Below, piece after piece: positions 1 to 10,437 of a stretch of DNA of 64,000 nt. The translations under genes and the position numbers were made by a program. Origin of the DNA: Chenopodium formosanum (taxonomy: Eukaryota > Streptophyta > Magnoliopsida > Caryophyllales > Amaranthaceae); the NCBI GenBank assembly GCA_024500155.1, contig CM044874.1, positions 47,032,384-47,096,383 of the forward strand, in the 5' to 3' direction. Within the stretch, counting starts at the first letter, position 1, and each line of letters begins with the position of its first letter. The notes beneath the pieces were generated by a model. That model was not told the DNA's origin. It saw only the letters and a list, made by a program, of their open reading frames with translations, and did not search any database.

Positions 1-9
1 TTTGATGTA

Positions 10-966
10 ATGATCTCAGAGTATAATAATATTTCTTATTCTCCTTACTTCTTGTGTTCTTCTCTAACCCAAGATGACGAGCATTGCTTAGCTAACGATG
101 AAAAAGACAAAGAAATTATTAAAGCAATGGAAACACTCGAAAAGAAAACACCGGAAATTGAAGAAACTGAAACAATTGATATCTTAAATGATTCAACTCA
201 TAAGAGAGAAGTTAAAATCGGATTAACATTGAATAAGCATGAAAGAACCGATTTAATTAACTTACTTAAAGAATTTATCGATGTATTTGCTTGGTCATAT
301 GAAGATATGCAAGGCATTAATAGAGAAATAGCTCAACACACTATACCACTAATTCCAGGAATGAAACCTGTAAAACAAAATCTACGTGGAATGAAAATCG
401 ACGTAGCTCTTAAAATAAAAGAAGAAGTTCAAAAACAGATAACTGCAGGCTTCATCAAGGTATCCAAATACCTCGAATGGGTCGCCAACGTCGTCCCAGT
501 TCCGAAGAAAGACGGAAGGGTAAGGATGTGTGTCGACTATCGAGATCTAAATAAGGCAAGTCCAAAGAACGACTTCCCTTTGCCACACATCGATATTCTG
601 GTAGATAACACGGCAAATCACGCACTTCTTTTGTTTATGGATGGATACGCAGGTTACAACCAGATTCTCATGGCAGAAGAAGACATGGAAAAAACAACCT
701 TCATAACGCCATGGGGCACTTACTGCTACACGGTAATGCCATTCGGGTTGAAAAACGCGGGTGCTACTTACCAACGTGCAGCAACTGCCTTACTCCATGA
801 TATGATGCATAAAGAAATTGAAGTATACGTCGACAACATGATTGTAAAATCAAAAGACCGTCCAGGCCATCAAGTAGCCTTAAGAAAATTTTTCGAAAGG
901 CTAAGGAAATATAATATGAGGTTGAATTCATCTAAGTGTGCTTTTGGGTTACGTCATAAGATCTAG
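10..966 (+). pseudogene. Tat-1 pol: reverse transcriptase segment (broken)
   Basis: Reverse transcriptase makes cDNA from the element RNA in the virus-like particle. The frame begins in the protease-RT linker and carries VPVPKKDGRVRMCVDYRDLN (about residues 161-180), then the DGYAGYNQI and TVMPFGLKNAGATYQ blocks. The catalytic box reads YVDN (about residue 275) where the family has two aspartates, so the enzyme would probably be inactive even if translated. The frame ends soon after KCAFG. Pol continues in another frame from about 938, showing a small indel near 955-965. Strongly similar to Tat-lineage RT. Confidence 0.9.
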
Positions 967-2029
967 AGGATCAGAGGTAGAACCAACCAAGATCAAAGCA
1001 ATCATGTCCATGCCACCGCCCAAGATTGAGAAACAGAATCGAGGATTTATTGGCCGGTGGCAATACATACGTAGGTTCATATCAAAATTTACGACAATAT
1101 GTGAACCAATCTTCAAGAATCTCAAGAAGAATGTACCAGTAATATGGGATTACGAGTGTCAAAAAGCCTTTGAAAATATCAAAGCCTATCTCGCGAATCC
1201 TCCCGTATTAGCACCGACACTTCCCGGAATACCTCTTAGGTTATATTTGACGGTTACCAAAGAGACAATGGGAGCTATGCTAGCGCAAGAGGTAGAAGGC
1301 AAGGAGAACGCAATCTACTACCTAAGCAAAAATATGCTCGAATACGAAGCACGCTATACACCGCTCGAGAAGTTGTGCCTCACCTTGGAGTGGGCCACAA
1401 CTAAGTTAAGACATTATATGCTGCTGCATACCGTCTTCGTAGTCTCCCGATTAGATCCACTCAAGTATCTATTCGAGAAATCTACGCTCAATGGACGCAT
1501 ATCAAGATGGATAGTCAATCTAGCCCAGTTTGATGTAAGATTCATGCCACAAAAAGCTATCAAAGGATCCATGGTGTCAGACTTTCTAGCAGATTTTCCA
1601 ATAGAAGACTCGACGCCAATACAAGACAATGAATTTCCAGATGAAAACCTAATGGTCACTGAAGATAATACTTGGACCTTGTATTTTGACGGAGCCTCAA
1701 ACCAAAAGGGATGTGGCATTGGAGTACTACTAGTATCACCTAAAGAGGAGAATGTTCCAATCTCCAAAAAGCTTTATTTCGACGTTACCAACAATGTTGC
1801 TGAATATGAAGCATGTGTGGTAGGCCTTGAAACAGCTTTGGCATTGGGAGTTAAGAAGTTAAGGATATTCGGAGACTCTTCTTTGATTATCAATCAGATA
1901 CCTAAAAGGTGGAAAGTAAGGAGCGAAAGTCTAGCCCCTTACTAAACCTATCTGGAAACTCTTACCGATCAGTTAGAGAAGGTAGAATACACATATCTAC
2001 CTAGAGAGGAAAACCAATTTGCTGATGCC
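938..2029 (+). pseudogene. Tat-1 pol: RNase H and second (archaeal-type) RNase H
   Basis: The RNase H domain removes RNA from RNA/DNA hybrids. The first half has the canonical gypsy connection and RNase H pattern: the RFISKFTTICEP-like linker, then TMGAMLAQEV and ARYTPLEKLCLTLEWA. From about 1675 a second RNase H starts with WTLYFDGASNQKG, followed by NVAEYEACVVGL and IFGDSSLIINQI. These give the D, E and D of an archaeal-type RNase H, a hallmark of the Tat clade. An in-frame TAA at 1943-1945 interrupts the second domain; the same frame continues on the far side (DQLEKVEYTYLPREENQFAD). One nonsense and one frameshift make this a pseudogene. Confidence 0.88.
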
Positions 2030-3415
2030 TTGGCAAGATTAGCCTCAATGGTTAGGATTCCCACGGAAATCGAGCAAATGCCTCTAACTATAGAAAAAAG
2101 GCACAAACCAGCATACATCCAGGCCATAGAAGACGACGAAGTAGTCCAAGGCGAAGAAGAAGAAGAGTCTTGGTACACGGACATACTCAATTATGTCACC
2201 GATGGAGAATACCCTCCTCATGCTGACAAAAGAGAAAAACGAGCATTAAGACTTTTGGCTTCTCAATATGTACTCATAGACAATGAGCTACATAAAAGGG
2301 TACCTAAGGGTCGAGCTCTCCTATGTGTAGGAAAGAAGGATGCACAAAGAACAATCAGGATAGTCCACGAAGGAATTTGTGGCACTCATATAAATGGCAA
2401 AATGTTAGTCCAAAAGATAATGCGAGAAGGATATTATTGGACTACAATGAATAGGGATTGCCATCAATACGTAAAAAGATGCCCTAAGTGCCAAATTTAT
2501 GCCAATTTACAACATGTTCCTCCATCTTTGCTCTACACCTACACATTGCCATGGCCATTCTCTACATGGGGAATTAACATCATTGGCAAAATCACTCCCC
2601 CAGGAACAGGAGGCCACGAATATATCCTAGTAGCAATCGATTACTTCACAAAGTGGGTCGAAGCACAATCATACGCTAAACTCACTGCAAAACATGTAGC
2701 ACTCTTTATCGAGAGAAATATTATTTGTCGATACGGAGTCCCACATGAAATGATAAGTGACAATGGAACTCACTTTCAAGCCGAATATGAAGAATTGCTA
2801 CAAAAATATGGCATTTAACATCATCATTCTTCCCCTTATAGACCTCAAGCAAATGGAGCAGTCGAGGCAGCTAATAAAAATTTAAAAACTATCATTGAAA
2901 AAATGACGGAGAATTATAAGGATTGGCCTGACAAACTTCACTTTGCATTGTGGGGTTACCGCACGTCAATCCGTACATCAATAGGAAATACGCCATTTTC
3001 CTTGGTATATGGAATGGATTCCGTACAACCTGTCAAACAAGAAATACCATCTCTACGCATTGCGTTGGAGAGTAAACTCGATGAAGTTGAATGGACTACG
3101 ACAAGATATGAAGAATTAATTCTACTCGATGAAAAACGACTAGAAGCTCTACATCATACTCAGTGTTACCAAACTCGTATGGCTAGGCATTTTAATAAGA
3201 AGGTCAAGACAAGAAATATCAAAGTAGGAGACTTGGTGTTAAAAGCACTAAGGAATAATGTTTTAGATCCAAGGGGTAAATTTAGACCTAATTGGCCTGG
3301 AGCCTACATTGTCAAAACAATCCTGTCAGAAGGTGCAGCAAAATTAACTGATATGGATGGCAATGAATTCTCAAACATGACAAATCTTGACCAACTTAAG
3401 AAATACTACCCATAA
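2030..3415 (+). pseudogene. Tat-1 pol: integrase
   Basis: Integrase inserts cDNA into the genome. The zinc-binding part is visible as H-x-GICGTH and CPKC (residues about 110-160 of this segment). The core follows: WGINIIGKITP, DYFTKWVEA, then ISDNGTHF with the second catalytic Asp. An in-frame TAA at 2816-2818 lies just before the HHHSSPYRPQANGAVEAANK block, whose Glu is intact. The C-terminal part has GDLVLKALRNN and GPY-like WPGAYIVK and ends DQLKKYYP. There is no chromodomain, consistent with Tat. Pol ends at 3415 and is followed four bases later by a perfect hairpin. Confidence 0.88.
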
Positions 3416-3418
3416 ATA

Positions 3419-3502
3419 CTTGAGTAGGATACTCAAGAGAGCTACGTTCGGCCTGATTCCTTGAGAAAGGATACGTAGGCAACCCTTTACGGGTGCGGCC
3501 AC
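3419..3502 (+). promoter_or_regulatory. Conserved post-pol block with hairpins
   Basis: A perfect stem (CTTGAGTA / TACTCAAG, 3-nt loop) occupies 3419-3437. It is followed by GCTACGTTCGGCCTGATTCC, a small TCCTT/AAGGA stem, and GGATACGTAGGCAACC. The second half is nearly repeated on the minus strand at 39817-39876 and 56887-56946, in the non-coding Tat derivative, which lacks pol. Conservation without coding suggests a cis-acting RNA element such as a 3' processing or packaging signal. Role unknown. Confidence 0.6.
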
Positions 3503-3585
3503 TTTATTTTTCGACATCTCCGCGTTCCAGAATTAATTAAAAATTCAACAGAAGATTGGCGAATCATCGACGTCGTAGAGAAGAA

Positions 3586-3682
3586 CCTTGCGCCAGCCAG
3601 AAATCATCAGCACCAACCGATGAAATTGGTGCCTGGCGCCAGACTCCAATGGTTGGCGCCAATTGCAAATAAATCGCGCCAA
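3586..3682. repeat. TTGGCGCCAA-type palindrome array, copy 1
   Basis: GC-rich motif cluster in otherwise AT-rich spacer DNA. CTGGCGCCAG is at 3633-3642, TTGGCGCCAA at 3653-3662, with degenerate GCGCCAG and CGCGCCAATT pieces around them. It lies between the post-pol block and the 3' end of the antisense gene. Related arrays occur at 5551-5672 and about 7712-7750. Confidence 0.7.
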
Positions 3683-3945
3683 TTTGAAAATAAATTCTGG
3701 GCAAATTTCGGTGTTTTTCGGAAAATTTTCGACTTCCGTACTCGAAGAATTTCTGGAAAATTAATTTTTTTTATTTTCATTGCTTTAATAAAATAAATTT
3801 AAAGTAAATAATTTAATTAAAAGCTGAAATTTCATTAATAAAATAAACTTACATTATTGATGGAATTTAAATAAAGCTGAAACAAATAAACTTTAAATTA
3901 AATAAAAATAATCTAGGTCTAATAATTTAAAGCTAAGCAATGCTC
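3683..3945. other. AT-rich spacer, nothing recognised
   Basis: Mostly A/T with no ORF. It would contain the 3' UTR of the antisense gene that ends at 3946. Confidence 0.6.
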
Positions 3946-5427
3946 CTAATCCATAACTTTAGCTAGTAGGAATCCTTTAGAGGACCTACATTCAATTTTA
4001 GAGTAGATAGTCTCCACTTCAGCTAACACTCCATGCTTATTTTCCACCCAAGCCTTTTTATCTGTGGTGTTAGCTTTCCTTTTCCCTTTATCTTTGGTAG
4101 CATTTTTATTCTTGGGCATTGCAGGTGTTTTGAATTCAATTGTTGCACCTAAGTGTTCCTTGGCAGGAATCACCCTCTCACCTAGACGATTCTTCACATC
4201 AGTTCTACCCTGATCCTTTGAAGACTTCTTCAGCAACCACTTCTTTACATCATTAGGCAAAAAAGGAGGAACCTTTTGGGTAACCACTTCCCATAAAGGT
4301 CTAGCACTCCAGTAAGCATTAAATCTGACCACTTCTTGGGAAACAGGGTACTCATAGGGAGGACGAAGATCCCCGGAAGGAATATTTTGAAGCAAGCCGT
4401 ATTGTCTTTTTACCCTGCAGGGTTAATAATAAGTCACACGAGACAAACTTGGAAGACGGCAGAAAGGTTGCTTGTTAACACCAACCATCCTTTCTATTTT
4501 CCACCATGGGACGACCCATTTGATAACAAAATGACGTGATTCGAAGACTTTTCTCCACCCATGACGCCAAATCTTAGGGAAGTGTTTCTTCCTCCTCACG
4601 AAGCAATTAGGAGTATACTTCTCAATATCGTCCGGATGGCTAATTAATCCTAGCCTTTCCATTAGCCACATCTGTGAAAAAAAAAAAAAAAAAATAAAAA
4701 AAAAATAAAATTGCAATGCAATTAAATTATTATTACAATACAAAAATATATTTTTTGATTTCTGTAATTAAAAATATTATTTTCCTACCTGTAATAAAAT
4801 TGGAGAGCCGCAAAAAGGTGATTTTGGGTCCCTTTTCAATTCATCAAGACTAATCATAGTCTCTCCAGCTATCAATGGCATTGGATTTCTCCCTGATTCA
4901 ATTTGTTGTAAAACAGTAGTTATAATTGATTGGCCTTCATTATTTTCACCACTACTAAGGAAAAATTGATTAAGCATGCAAAATAAGAACGCCCTTCTTC
5001 TATATATGTGAAAAGATTCAGAAAGAGGTTTATCAAAATAATGGCGTGCAAATTCTTTCAAATTAACTATGTTGCCATCTACGATTTTTGATAAATCCCT
5101 TTCTTTTAAATTAAAGAAGCACTAAAAATCCTTATAATAGTATGCATCTACTCTAGGGATTACTATGAGGTCTATTGCAGAGAAGCCTAAAATAGCACCA
5201 AATTCCTCTGGCAAAGGGCTAATCTCATCATACCCTATTCTGAAACAATGATTATCAACATTCCAAAATTCTAGAGCGGTATGTATGAAATCTAAGTCAA
5301 GATCTACCCCTTTGATGCCATAAATTCCCACCAAGTGAAATAAATCTAATTCTCTTCTCTCCCTAGCATTAAGAGATCGACACCATTCATGAGTGTCTTG
5401 GGTAAAGGTTTTGGTGACTATAGACAT
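3946..5427 (-). pseudogene. Antisense DUF7745-like gene of Tat-1 (two exons, two stops)
   Basis: Function unknown; the family is related to the plant mobile domain. Predicted exons are 5427-4789 and 4671-3946. The intron 4788-4672 has GT/AG ends and phase 0. The first exon has CFRIGYDEISPLPEEFGAIL, the E-E-F-x(3)-GF pattern of DUF7745/PMD-type proteins, and HIYRRRAFLFCMLN. The second exon has MWLMERLGL, VVPWWKIERMVG and R-x-KRQYGLLQNIP, ending in a Lys-rich tail (KNKNATKDKGKRKA) that could be nuclear or nucleic-acid binding. In-frame stops at 5122-5124 and 4423-4425 break it. The start at 5427 matches the start of the inner-element homologue (46947). Total about 454 codons. It runs against pol. 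Confidence 0.8.
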
Positions 5428-5500
5428 GGTTATTATTTTTTCTAAAGCAAAGAATAATTTTATTCGCTGGAATTATGAGGAGAATCGACTGGGCAGGGGG

Positions 5501-5509
5501 CTATTTATA
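5501..5509 (-). promoter_or_regulatory. TATA box of the antisense DUF7745-like gene
   Basis: TATAAATAG on the minus strand, about 75 nt upstream of the ATG at 5427 and directly downstream (minus strand) of the palindrome array at 5551-5672. The inner element repeats this order. Confidence 0.6.
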
Positions 5510-5550
5510 CACAAGTTGCGAGAAGTTTTAATCAGAATGAAATACGGAAT

Positions 5551-5672
5551 CAGCGTCAATTGGCGTCAAAACCCCGTAATTGGCGCCAGCCGCCAGCGCT
5601 TGGCGCCACACGCCAAGTGTAGCGCCTGGCGCCACGCGCCATATTGTGGTGCCAGCTGGCGCCAAGTTGCCA
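5551..5672. repeat. TTGGCGCCAA-type palindrome array, copy 2 (upstream of antisense gene)
   Basis: Dense array: TTGGCGCCAG 5580-5589, TTGGCGCCAC 5600-5609, CTGGCGCCAC 5626-5635 and CTGGCGCCAA 5656-5665, with partial copies between them. It lies just upstream of the TATA box of the antisense gene. Confidence 0.8.
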
Positions 5673-5879
5673 CATCAGACGCGCGTGCTTACCTTGCGTT
5701 TTTAATCCTACACTCGAGTCGACTAATGACTTTATGGCTCTGTTTATTTTTCACAAACATCTTTTTCATCCTTTTTCTTAATTAATTAAAATAGCTATTA
5801 TTTTTAATTATATTATTCTTTCTTGGACTTTACTTAAATTAAATTCCAAACACCCGAGTTTTTATTTGACTTTTCCTTT

Positions 5880-5975
5880 TTTTATTTTTCTTTTTGGGGG
5901 AGAGAGTCGGATACCCTCCATCAATAATAAAAATGACGGAATTTTTACGCAAAATTGTTTGTTACACTTCTCTTT
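5880..5975 (+). promoter_or_regulatory. Conserved PPT-like block between the two antisense genes
   Basis: TTTTTGGGGGAGAGAGTCGG is followed by ATACCCTCCA and, further on, AAAAATGACGG. The same order of motifs occurs in sense orientation in the inner element (about 47500-47545) and in the outer derivative (minus, about 39060-38985 and the second copy near 56120-56050). The G-run resembles an internal polypurine tract. The rest of 5673-6105 is AT-rich with no gene. Confidence 0.5.
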
Positions 5976-6105
5976 CACACACATACATACACATAATAAC
6001 AAACAAATAAACTCATAATAGCATAAATATACAAAATGTGTCTATAAATAATGAGTCTAAGGCAAAGTTCTATAAAAGTCAAAATAAAATATACACAGGA
6101 ACAAA

Positions 6106-7700
6106 CTACGGCGCTGGAGGACGTAGGCCCATCATATCATAAAATTGCGCCGTACGAGGAGTCACCTCTCCACCAGCTCCAGCTCCAGCTCCAGTCTCCG
6201 CAGGAGGAGGAAAGCTCAATGTAGGTCCACTCCACCAAAGTTCAACCTGAGGCTGAGGATGCGGAAGATGCTGCAATGACGAGCCTATCTCGTACATCCC
6301 ACCACCTCTGAAAGCCGAGGTAGCCTCTCCTACCGGTGCAGCATGAGCACCCTCAGAAGAAGATCCCAATCCCTTTGCAACGTCACGAGCAGCCTAAGAG
6401 CGACCACCTCTACCCCCTGACGAAGTACGGCGACGTCTCGAGCTGGACCTCGCCGGATCCCTCCTCCCCTCAGGTCTCGCGCGGGTGTGAGAAGCAATAG
6501 GCTGGCCCTGCAAAAAGAATTTAATCAGAAACAAGGCAAAATTGAAGCGGTAATGCAAAAATATAAAGAAAGATTACCTCCCGGGTGACGTCATCCCGAC
6601 GGCAATTGGCCGCATTCCTTATTCGGACGAGCTGGCTCCAAAAGGCATCTATGCATCGTGCCATCGCCGAAACCACTTCGCGCGAAAACTGTCAGAAAGA
6701 TAAGTCAGTGAACATGCATGATATATGAACACAAAATTGTGAATAATTAGGCTTACTCGAGTCTGGTGACGAGGAATAGACCGCTCTACAAAGCGCTCGC
6801 CCTCGGGAGCTGGAGAAATCATCTCCTCAATCGGCCCGTACATCCCTTGGTAGTGGATGGACATACGGGGTGGCACGAACTAAGTAGCACCGTCCTGATA
6901 AAACAAGAAAAGGTCAGTAAAACATTACTTGGGGGCTAATTCATGGAAAGTAAAAGCTGAAAAATCTTACCCTCACATCCTCGGCCGGTACGGGGGCTGG
7001 AGCTAACAACGGTAGTAGCTCCTCAGCAAAGCATTGCCCAGGGATCAAATAGGATCACCAAGGGGTACCATCTCCCTTAGACATGCTCGACAATTGCGCG
7101 TCGTCAAACATATGACGTGGTGGAGCAGCGGGAACGACGAAGACATAAGAAGAATGTTGTCTAGCAACCCTCTCTCCTAAGTACACGATCGCTCCATAAG
7201 TCCCCAGAAAATAGCGACGCTCAGCAGAATACTTTGCGGCTAACCTAGGGACTGTCCAACCGCCCCATGGCCGGTACACCATCTCAGGACCCTACAACGA
7301 ACATCAATCAGGCGAGAGTATACCTAAAGCATCGCGGAAAAGCAAATAAACAATAAAAGTCGTACCGCAATGATCCAGTTCCGGACATGTGTAGTAGACA
7401 TATCCACATGGTGGCCGCCCCAAGAGGCGCTCACTAGAAATCCGCGCGGCGATGGTCTCGCCGGCGCAGCAAAAGGGAAGTGCTCGTAGAACCAGATCTA
7501 CAAAGGGTTAAAAGTGTGAGTAAATGCTAACTAATATGTAGAGCAAAACTTTATAGGGAATAACGTTTACCTCTACGACCTTCCAAAAGGCAGACAAAGC
7601 AACGTTCGTCCCAAAGGACTGGTTTCTACACGAGTCCCTCAGCGCACGAACAAAGTCAGCATAGGCCACGCTGGCCCAGTACGGCAAACTTATCGGATTT
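6106..7700 (-). pseudogene. Antisense PMD-like gene of Tat-1 (5' truncated, six exons)
   Basis: A plant-mobile-domain-like protein; host relatives (MAIN/MAIL1) act in gene expression and transposon silencing. Exons: 7700-7571 (remnant of exon 1), 7497-7366, 7291-6971, 6894-6757, 6688-6578, 6507-6106, all with GT/AG borders and phase-0 introns, as in the inner element. Recognisable pieces are YWASVAYADF, FWKVVE, IWFYEHFP, YLGERVARQHSS and RSIPRHQTR. The last exon has an Arg/Ser tail (SSSRRRRTSSGGRGGRS) and a Gly/Ala/Pro end. In-frame stops occur at 7055-7057 (exon 3), near 6880 (exon 4) and near 6396 (exon 6). Most of exon 1 and the promoter are gone at the junction near 7710. Confidence 0.78.
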
Positions 7701-7710
7701 TCAAAAACGC

Positions 7711-9063
7711 GTTGGAAATAGGCTTGGCGCCCAACCCCAGGCCTTGGCGTCACACTCTGTTTTGTTTATTTTATCTTTTTGGCTGATTTTCTCTATAAAT
7801 ATCGTATTGAAAACTCCGTTTTCATACACCAATTCTCACGATCAATCAGCTACATTCACCTACAATCAGTTTTAGTTAGCATTCTTTAATCTTCCAATTC
7901 TTTCTCTCTTTCTCTAAACTTTGCTTTTTACATACAAAATTCCGCATTCACAAGATCTAGAAACACCTAGCCATATTCGAAGTTGCCTTCGCCCTAGACG
8001 TGAAAGGTTTAGTTTCTGAGGGTTTGGTCCCAAACCTCTATTTCAATTATTTAATTTAATTATTTTGTTTATTATTTTCCTTAAAGTTACTAACATGTGT
8101 ATTTTGTTATTAGAAAGAGGTACGAGGCATCAAAGTAAGTACTTTAATGGTTTTAATTGATATTATGATGTAGACATCATGTTTATATTGTTATTATGAT
8201 ATTCCTAGTATCATGTCTAGGGTAATTTTAATATTAAATATGATTGTTACGATGCTTCCTATGTTCTTCCTAATATTTATGATTGTTAGTATCATGTTAG
8301 GATTAAAGATTTGATTTTTATTGCTTAGTGGCATGCTAGGGTTTGTTATTAATCTTGTTAGTATCATGCCTAGGATCTTGCTATTCTTATTATGCTTTAA
8401 TATTAACATGAACATGATTATGATTATAATTGTTATAATTTATGATGATTATGAACATTATTATTATTATTTTGATGATGATTGTTTTATTTATGATTAT
8501 TATTGTTATGATTTTATTAGTATTGATTATTATGTTGCTTGATATTTTATTTTGTTATTGCTTGATCACACCTTTATTGCATGTTTAAAGGGAATTTAGT
8601 ACTTGTAATCACGCTTAATAAGATATTTTAATAATCTTGTTTAGGGTTAATGTGATTATAATTCAAGTGATCGCCAATAATAGATTTATTTATGCATTAA
8701 ATTCAACCAACATAGATAAACAGGTTTAAGGTTAAACCTATTGATTGTATGTTAATTAAAAAGCGCACATGAATACGATCAGAATAAAGTAGAGGCCTAT
8801 TATTAGGGCAGGTTCAATCTCTTTTAGGTTGGATTTGTACCTTCATCCCCGAACCCTTATTTGGTTCTAGACCTTATGGAGTTGACGATCTCTTCGATCG
8901 TTAAGGGGTGTAACCTTCACCCTATGAACGGTTTACAAGTTCCTAAAACTTGTTGGCGACTCTTTTGTTCTATCTTATTCCCTTTTGGACGCCACCGTAC
9001 TTTAATGTATGATCACAGTGGGGTTCAAGCTAGTGGGATTAAGGCTTGAAATTAATCATTACA
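7711..9063 (+). repeat. Tat-1 3' LTR, lacking its 5' part
   Basis: From about 7760 the sequence matches, block by block, the R-U5 part of the inner-element LTR (43934-44933). Shared pieces include GACGTGAAAGGTTTAG, GAGGGTTTGG, TTAAAGGGAATTTAGTA, and the stretch around CATCCCCGAACC and GTTTACAAGTTCC. It begins with a short palindrome cluster (TTGGCGCCC, TTGGCGTCAC) just before the TATA box. The typical TGTAGACACC start is missing, so U3 is truncated. At 8204-8376 the motif TAGTATCATG-x-TAGG recurs three to four times. The end near 9063 (ATTACA) is a guess. Confidence 0.65.
7794..7801 (+). promoter_or_regulatory. LTR TATA box of Tat-1
   Basis: TATAAATA, about 45 bases downstream of the palindrome cluster. 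It sits in the same place relative to the conserved R-U5 blocks as the TATA box of the inner element. Confidence 0.6.
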
Positions 9064-9183
9064 GTATGTAAAACGCGATAATGATGCATAATGATAACCA
9101 AAAATATGCAAAAACATGCAAAATCAAGCAATAAATGGTATTATTGAGGTTAAAGCGCGAAATTACATCTCATTCTTCCCCCC

Positions 9184-10437
9184 TCAAAAGAAAAGAGTTA
9201 CGCCCTCATATCTCACCTCGTCAAACAACTCGGGATATTTGTTTTTTATCTCTTCCTCGGCCTACCAAGTAGCCTCTTCGTACTCCTGGTTTGACCAAAG
9301 GACTTTCACTATCTTCACATCTTTGTTTCTAGTACTACGCACCTTGTGATCTAGTATCTTGACTGGTCTTTCTTCATAAGTTAGAGATTCATCTAGTTGA
9401 ATAGTCTCCGGCTGCAAATTATGGGTTTCACTAGGCACATACTTTTTCAATTGGGAAATGTGGAATACATCATGCATTTTCTCGAACTTCATTGGCAAGG
9501 CCAATTTGTAAGCCACTTTCCCCACACGTTGGAGAATTTCATACGGACCCACATATTTTGCACTAAGCTTCCCTTTCTTGCCGAATCGCATCACACCTTT
9601 TGTTGGAGAAACCTTTAGAAATACTTTGTCCCCAACATTAAACTCATCATCTCTCCTCTTCAAGTCAGCATAACTCTTTTGTCTATCTTGTGCTGCCTTG
9701 ATACGCGACTGGATTAGTCTCACCTTTCCCACCATATCCTCAATGAAATCTGTACCCAAAGTAACCCGTTCACTGTAATCATTCCAGCAAATTGGGCTTC
9801 TGCACTTCCTTCCATACAATTCTTCAAAAGGTGCCATCTTGATGCTTGCATGGTAACTGTTATTGTAGGAGAATTCGATCAAAGGTAGGTGATCCTCCCA
9901 ATTTCCTTGGAAATATAAAGCACAAGCTCGTAACATATCCTCCACGGTTTGGTTTGTTCTCTTAGTGTGACCATCTGTTGCAGGGTGAAAGGCAGTACTC
10001 ATCTTCAATGCTGTCCCAAGGTTCTCTTGCACTTTTTGCCAAAAGTTTGATCGAAACCTCGAGTCTCTATCTGACACTATGTCCTTGGGAACTCCGTGCA
10101 ACCGAACTACATTCTTCACATAGATGCTTGCTAGCTGCTTCTTTTTCCAGGTTTCTTTGATAGGAATGAACATCGCTAACTTAGTAAGTCTGTCTACAAT
10201 CACCCAAATCGTGTCATTCCCAGTACGAGTCTTTGGTAAGCCTGTCACAAAGTCCATGGATATGGAATCCCACTTCCAACCTGGTATTTCTAATGGTTGT
10301 ACCTTTCTCATGGGTCTTTTGTGGTCTATCTTCACTTTCTGGCACGTCAGACACTTGGATGCAAACTCAGCCACTTCTCTCTTCACATTCGGCCACCAAT
10401 AGAACTCCTTCAAATCCTTATACAACTTATCACCCCA
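9184..10437 (-). pseudogene. Chromovirus integrase with C-terminal chromodomain
   Basis: The H2C2 finger (H-x-GG-x-KLYKDL, CLTCQKVK) is followed by the core: SMDFVTGLP, VSDRDSRFRSNFW and a third block reading DGHTKRTNQT. In gypsy integrases this last position holds the catalytic Glu; here it is Lys, so the enzyme looks dead. A GPY/F-like VGPYEILQRVGKVAYKL follows, then a chromodomain (ILDHKVRSTRNKDVKIVKV, WSNQEYEEATW), which tethers integration to marked chromatin in this clade. A TAG at 9262-9264 cuts the chromodomain; reading continues to a TGA at 9184-9186 that overlaps the PPT. A one-base deletion near 10437 separates it from RNase H. Confidence 0.88.

Larger units (their letters stand above)
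1..9063 (+). mobile_element. Tat-lineage Ty3/gypsy retrotransposon (Tat-1), 5' end outside window
   Basis: Order along the element: pol (RT, RNase H, second archaeal-type RNase H, integrase) to 3415, a conserved non-coding block, an antisense DUF7745-like gene, a spacer with a PPT-like tract, an antisense PMD-like gene and a partial 3' LTR. The double RNase H and the absence of a chromodomain point to the Tat (Ogre/Retand-like) lineage. 5' LTR, gag and protease lie left of the window. Extra antisense ORFs downstream of pol have been reported in plant Tat elements. The PMD gene runs abruptly into LTR sequence near 7710, so its 5' end, the PPT and the start of the LTR are deleted. The right end near 9063 is uncertain. 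Confidence 0.85.

Noticed and set aside
4681..4710. Poly-A tract as evidence of a retroposed gene
   Set aside because: It lies in the intron of the antisense gene next to the acceptor, where it reads as the pyrimidine-rich tract on the coding strand.
8194..8542. Overlapping ORFs on both strands in the Tat-1 LTR
   Set aside because: Low-complexity AT-rich sequence with a repeated TAGTATCATG motif; Ile/Met/Tyr-rich peptides without a domain.
8946..8965. GTTGGCGACTC in the Tat-1 LTR as a primer-binding site
   Set aside because: The aligned position in the inner element (GTTGGCGGCTC) is clearly inside the LTR, about 110 bases before its end.
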